DNA of 56,882 nucleotides from contig JAJRYY010000207.1 of the NCBI GenBank assembly GCA_024275565.1, positions 1-56,882 of the forward strand. The letters run 5' to 3'. Positions 54,725 to 56,882 of this stretch are shown piece by piece. Position numbers and translations under genes: made by a program. The notes under the pieces are model-generated. The model was given only the letters and a program-made list of their open reading frames with translations, made no database searches and was not told where the DNA came from. The stretch comes from Planctomycetota bacterium. Lineage in GTDB: Bacteria > Planctomycetota > Phycisphaerae > UBA1845. The stretch's first letter is position 1. Each line of letters opens with the position of its first letter.

Positions 54725-54814
54725 CACAATGCGTAATCACAACACAATGCGTAATCACAACACAATGCGTAATCACAACACAATGCGTAATCACAACACA
54801 GTGCATAATAACCA
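54725..54814. repeat. 18-bp tandem array between lpxA and the Gfo/Idh gene
   Basis: Four identical units of CACAATGCGTAATCACAA are followed by a decayed fifth. It takes up most of the 150-base gap and ends 30 bases upstream of the Gfo/Idh start. Confidence 0.93.
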
Positions 54815-54844
54815 CACATAGCATCCTATGAGACCAAATCATCC

Positions 54845-55852
54845 GTGAACAAGACCATACGAACAGCCGTGATCGGTGTCGGGCACATGGGAAAGCACCA
54901 TGCCCGCGTATACTCAGAAATGGACGGCGTCGAGCTTGTCGCCGTCTGCGATGCAGACAGGTCGCGAGCGGAGGAGATGGCTGGCAAGCATGACACAGAA
55001 GCTGTCACCGACGCATCCGAGCTGCTGGGACGCGTCGATGCGGTCACCATCGCAGTCCCGACGGTGCGGCACTTCGACGTCGCAAAACCACTTCTGGAGA
55101 CCGGGGTCGCAACCCTGATCGAAAAACCGATCGCCTCCGACAGTCAGACCGCTCGAAAGCTGCTCGAACTTGCAATATCGAACGATGCGGTGGTCTCAGT
55201 CGGGCATTCCGAGCGATTCAATCCGGTCGTGTTGGCCATGGGACGCATGAAGGTCACGCCGAAATTCATCGAAACCCAGCGCGTAAGCCCATTCACCTTT
55301 CGCAGCGCCGACGTTGGTGTCGTTTTCGACATGATGATCCACGACATCGACATCGTCTTACATCTCGTGAAATCGCGGCGATACAAAATACACGCGGTCG
55401 GCGTCGCAGTTCTGGGAGCGCACGAAGATGTCGCAAACGCCCGCGTCATGTTCGACAACGGCTGCGTCGTGAACATGACTGCCTCAAGATTAGCCCTCAA
55501 AACCGACCGGCGACTCCGCGTCTTCTCATCGGATGCCTACCTGACGCTGGACTATCAGCGCAATACCGGGCTTGCGGTCAAAGTGGATGCAAATCTCGAT
55601 CTCATCACGATGGCAAGGGAGCGAAACTTCGACGACCTTTCCCAGATGAGCGGGCTGGATTTCGGGAAGATGCTGAACGTCGAACCGCTCGTCGTCGATG
55701 ACATCGAACCGCTACGCGCCGAAATCGATTCCTTCATCAACGCAGTCCGAACAGGCGAACCACCCGCTGTCACCGGAGCCGACGGCCTCGCAGCGGTCAC
55801 CCTTGCAGAAGACATCGTCACCGCCCTCAAAGAGCAGGAATGGCAACTATAA
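54845..55852 (+). CDS. Gfo/Idh/MocA oxidoreductase, candidate UDP-GlcNAc 3-dehydrogenase (GnnA)
   Basis: This 335-residue NAD(P)-dependent enzyme has the Rossmann motif GVGHMGKHHARVY at residues 11-23. 'VTIAVPTVRHFDVAKPLLETGVATLIEKPIA' holds the conserved EKP, and the substrate-site region is 'FDMMIHDIDIVLHLV', with the HDID motif. The Gfo/Idh family has many substrates. Its position directly after lpxA is what points to GnnA, which oxidises the 3-OH of UDP-GlcNAc so that GnnB can add an amino group. In Acidithiobacillus the gnn genes lie between lpxA and lpxB. No GnnB-type aminotransferase is seen in this window. Start GTG. Family sure, specific role inferred. Confidence 0.85.
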   Translation: MNKTIRTAVIGVGHMGKHHARVYSEMDGVELVAVCDADRSRAEEMAGKHDTEAVTDASELLGRVDAVTIAVPTVRHFDVAKPLLETGVATLIEKPIASDSQTARKLLELAISNDAVVSVGHSERFNPVVLAMGRMKVTPKFIETQRVSPFTFRSADVGVVFDMMIHDIDIVLHLVKSRRYKIHAVGVAVLGAHEDVANARVMFDNGCVVNMTASRLALKTDRRLRVFSSDAYLTLDYQRNTGLAVKVDANLDLITMARERNFDDLSQMSGLDFGKMLNVEPLVVDDIEPLRAEIDSFINAVRTGEPPAVTGADGLAAVTLAEDIVTALKEQEWQL

Positions 55853-55997
55853 TCACCCGCCCATGAACGCTGTGACGCACGCAAAGAACGATGATTGAGG
55901 CATGTCCGGCGTCTGGATGACGATATCGGACGATTTGATGCGAAAAAATTCTTGGTAACCCATGGCTGATCGCATAAAATGGGTACGGAGAATCGCT

Positions 55998-56399
55998 ATG
56001 TCCATGTGCAAATGCAGCCGATGTGCCCACCAGATTCGATCCCCGTCTGACTATTGTGCGACGTGCGGACTGGCTGTTGTATCAGACCATACGCGAATGA
56101 GAAAAAATCCGGAATCACGTTCGACCACGTCAGCCGTCGTGTGGTTCCTAGCTTGCCTCATCCTGGCGATGCTCGTTCGGTCAGATGTGTACCTCAAATC
56201 AAAAGGATCAGATCGCAGCGTTCACCATGCACAATCGGACCAGCGGCGAAGCGCAGATTCCCAAGGACATGCAGACTGCCGAGGATATCAAGACTGCCAA
56301 GGACATGCAGGACGTCGGCAACGTGCAACCCGCCACCTGCGATACTCAGGACTCATATTCGACCTGCCCCCCGACTATCCAAGCCATCACGCTTTTTGA
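55998..56399 (+). CDS. Small zinc-ribbon protein with one membrane segment, unknown function
   Basis: This 133-residue predicted protein has four Cys in CxxC pairs ('CSRCAHQIRSPSDYCATCG'), a probable zinc ribbon. A membrane segment follows (SAVVWFLACLILAMLV). The C-terminal half is polar and partly repetitive (GHADCRGYQDCQGHAG), coded by an AAGGACATGCAG-like DNA repeat. GGAG lies seven bases before the ATG. The 3' end overlaps the next gene on the other strand by about 13 bases, so the true C-terminus is doubtful. The Cys pattern supports a real gene, but there is no family match I can name. Confidence 0.5.
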   Translation: MSMCKCSRCAHQIRSPSDYCATCGLAVVSDHTRMRKNPESRSTTSAVVWFLACLILAMLVRSDVYLKSKGSDRSVHHAQSDQRRSADSQGHADCRGYQDCQGHAGRRQRATRHLRYSGLIFDLPPDYPSHHAF

Positions 56400-56881
56400 C
56401 TCAGCAACTTGGCAAGCCCCACCACGCCGCGTATCAAAGCACTTATCGCAAGCAGGAGCAGAAGCGTCGCAACCGTCAGCGTCAGGATCAACCAGCCACT
56501 CTGCACCAGATCGACCGCGGGCTTTGCAAAATTCCCGACGACCATCCCGATCGCGCCGACCAGCACAATGGCGCCCAGGGCACCCCGCAGATGACCAGGA
56601 AACGGAGCCATCCGAACCGTAAGGCAAACCATAAGGTAGAGAAACAACCATCTGTCCCATGCACCGAACCCGGCAGACACCATCGCCTCCACCAGCGACT
56701 CGACCGTCGATATTTGATCGCGCAACAATTGCCACACCCCCGAACGATCCATCGGCAGAGAAGAAGCAATCTGATGTCCGTGGACACCAGCCGCCACCCC
56801 ACGCCCCAGGAAATGTACGACAGCTACGATGGCAGACGCGCAGGCGAGTATCGGCAGCAGCCCGATCGCCAGCGGCCCGAC
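56387..56881 (-). CDS. C-terminal part of a membrane protein (5' end outside the window)
   Basis: This minus-strand frame runs off the right edge with at least 164 residues. It has about four hydrophobic segments, for example 'PLAIGLLPILACASAIVAVVHFLG', 'LRGALGAIVLVGAIGMVVGNF' and 'LILTLTVATLLLLLAISALI'. The sequence after the last segment ends with a short basic stretch. It may be a transport or flagellar-type inner-membrane protein, but I see no diagnostic motif. It is convergent with the zinc-ribbon gene, overlapping its 3' end. Confidence 0.65.
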   Translation of the reverse strand, partial: VGPLAIGLLPILACASAIVAVVHFLGRGVAAGVHGHQIASSLPMDRSGVWQLLRDQISTVESLVEAMVSAGFGAWDRWLFLYLMVCLTVRMAPFPGHLRGALGAIVLVGAIGMVVGNFAKPAVDLVQSGWLILTLTVATLLLLLAISALIRGVVGLAKLLSQKA

Positions 56882-56882
56882 C

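Noticed and set aside
54725..54814. CRISPR or replication-origin iterons
   Set aside because: There are no spacers. Iterons would need a rep gene or origin features nearby, and none are present.

Overview
The window looks like a chromosome segment of a Gram-negative, moderately GC-rich bacterium, most likely a planctomycete close to the Phycisphaerae. The clues are an LpxC-FabZ fusion, a CRTAC1-type FG-GAP/ASPIC protein paired with a TPR protein, a secreted protein ending in two dockerin-like calcium loops, Asp/Ser-rich secreted proteins, and many short palindromes and minisatellites between genes. The lineage is inferred from gene content only; there is no rRNA here.

Left part (1-17.5 kb), a mixed accessory region: the tail of a transposase-like gene at the edge; a PaaN-type aldehyde dehydrogenase relative followed by a sugar-type ABC importer (binding protein and two permeases, no ATPase); a GNAT acetyltransferase; a soluble transhydrogenase (SthA); a membrane protein; a YceI protein; a degenerate isochorismatase-fold protein with an Asn/Gly-repeat tail; a GT4 glycosyltransferase; a secreted double-Kazal protein; a Nudix hydrolase; and the TPR plus CRTAC1 pair.

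Middle (17.5-39.5 kb): a tightly overlapping peptide-type ABC transporter operon with two binding proteins, four permeases and one ATPase pair (17.6-27.4 kb). After it come a secreted protein of unknown function with its own promoter and a strong terminator, a Smr-less MutS2 (minus strand), an HtrA/DegP-like protease with PDZ repeats, alaS, a secreted phospholipase-A2-like/dockerin-like protein, a second GNAT protein and purC. A repeat-rich gap then leads to tRNA-Ser(TGA) and tRNA-Gln(TTG).

Right part (40.8-55.9 kb): one co-directional housekeeping block, glmU-like, prs, rplY, pth, rpsF, ssb, rplI, dnaB, bamA, skp, lpxD, lpxC-fabZ, lpxA and a Gfo/Idh oxidoreductase. It joins nucleotide-sugar and PRPP supply, translation, replication, outer-membrane protein assembly and lipid A synthesis. 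The glmU-like gene has an in-frame amber codon at codon 65. The Gfo/Idh gene next to lpxA is a candidate GnnA, which would mean an amide-linked lipid A. The window ends with a small zinc-ribbon protein and the C-terminal part of a membrane protein on the minus strand.

The most unusual feature of the DNA is the number of short tandem arrays (period 17-27 bp; three of them close to 17 bp) placed at gene junctions, upstream regions and even inside one permease N-terminus, together with several GC-rich palindromes that look like REP or MITE-like families.
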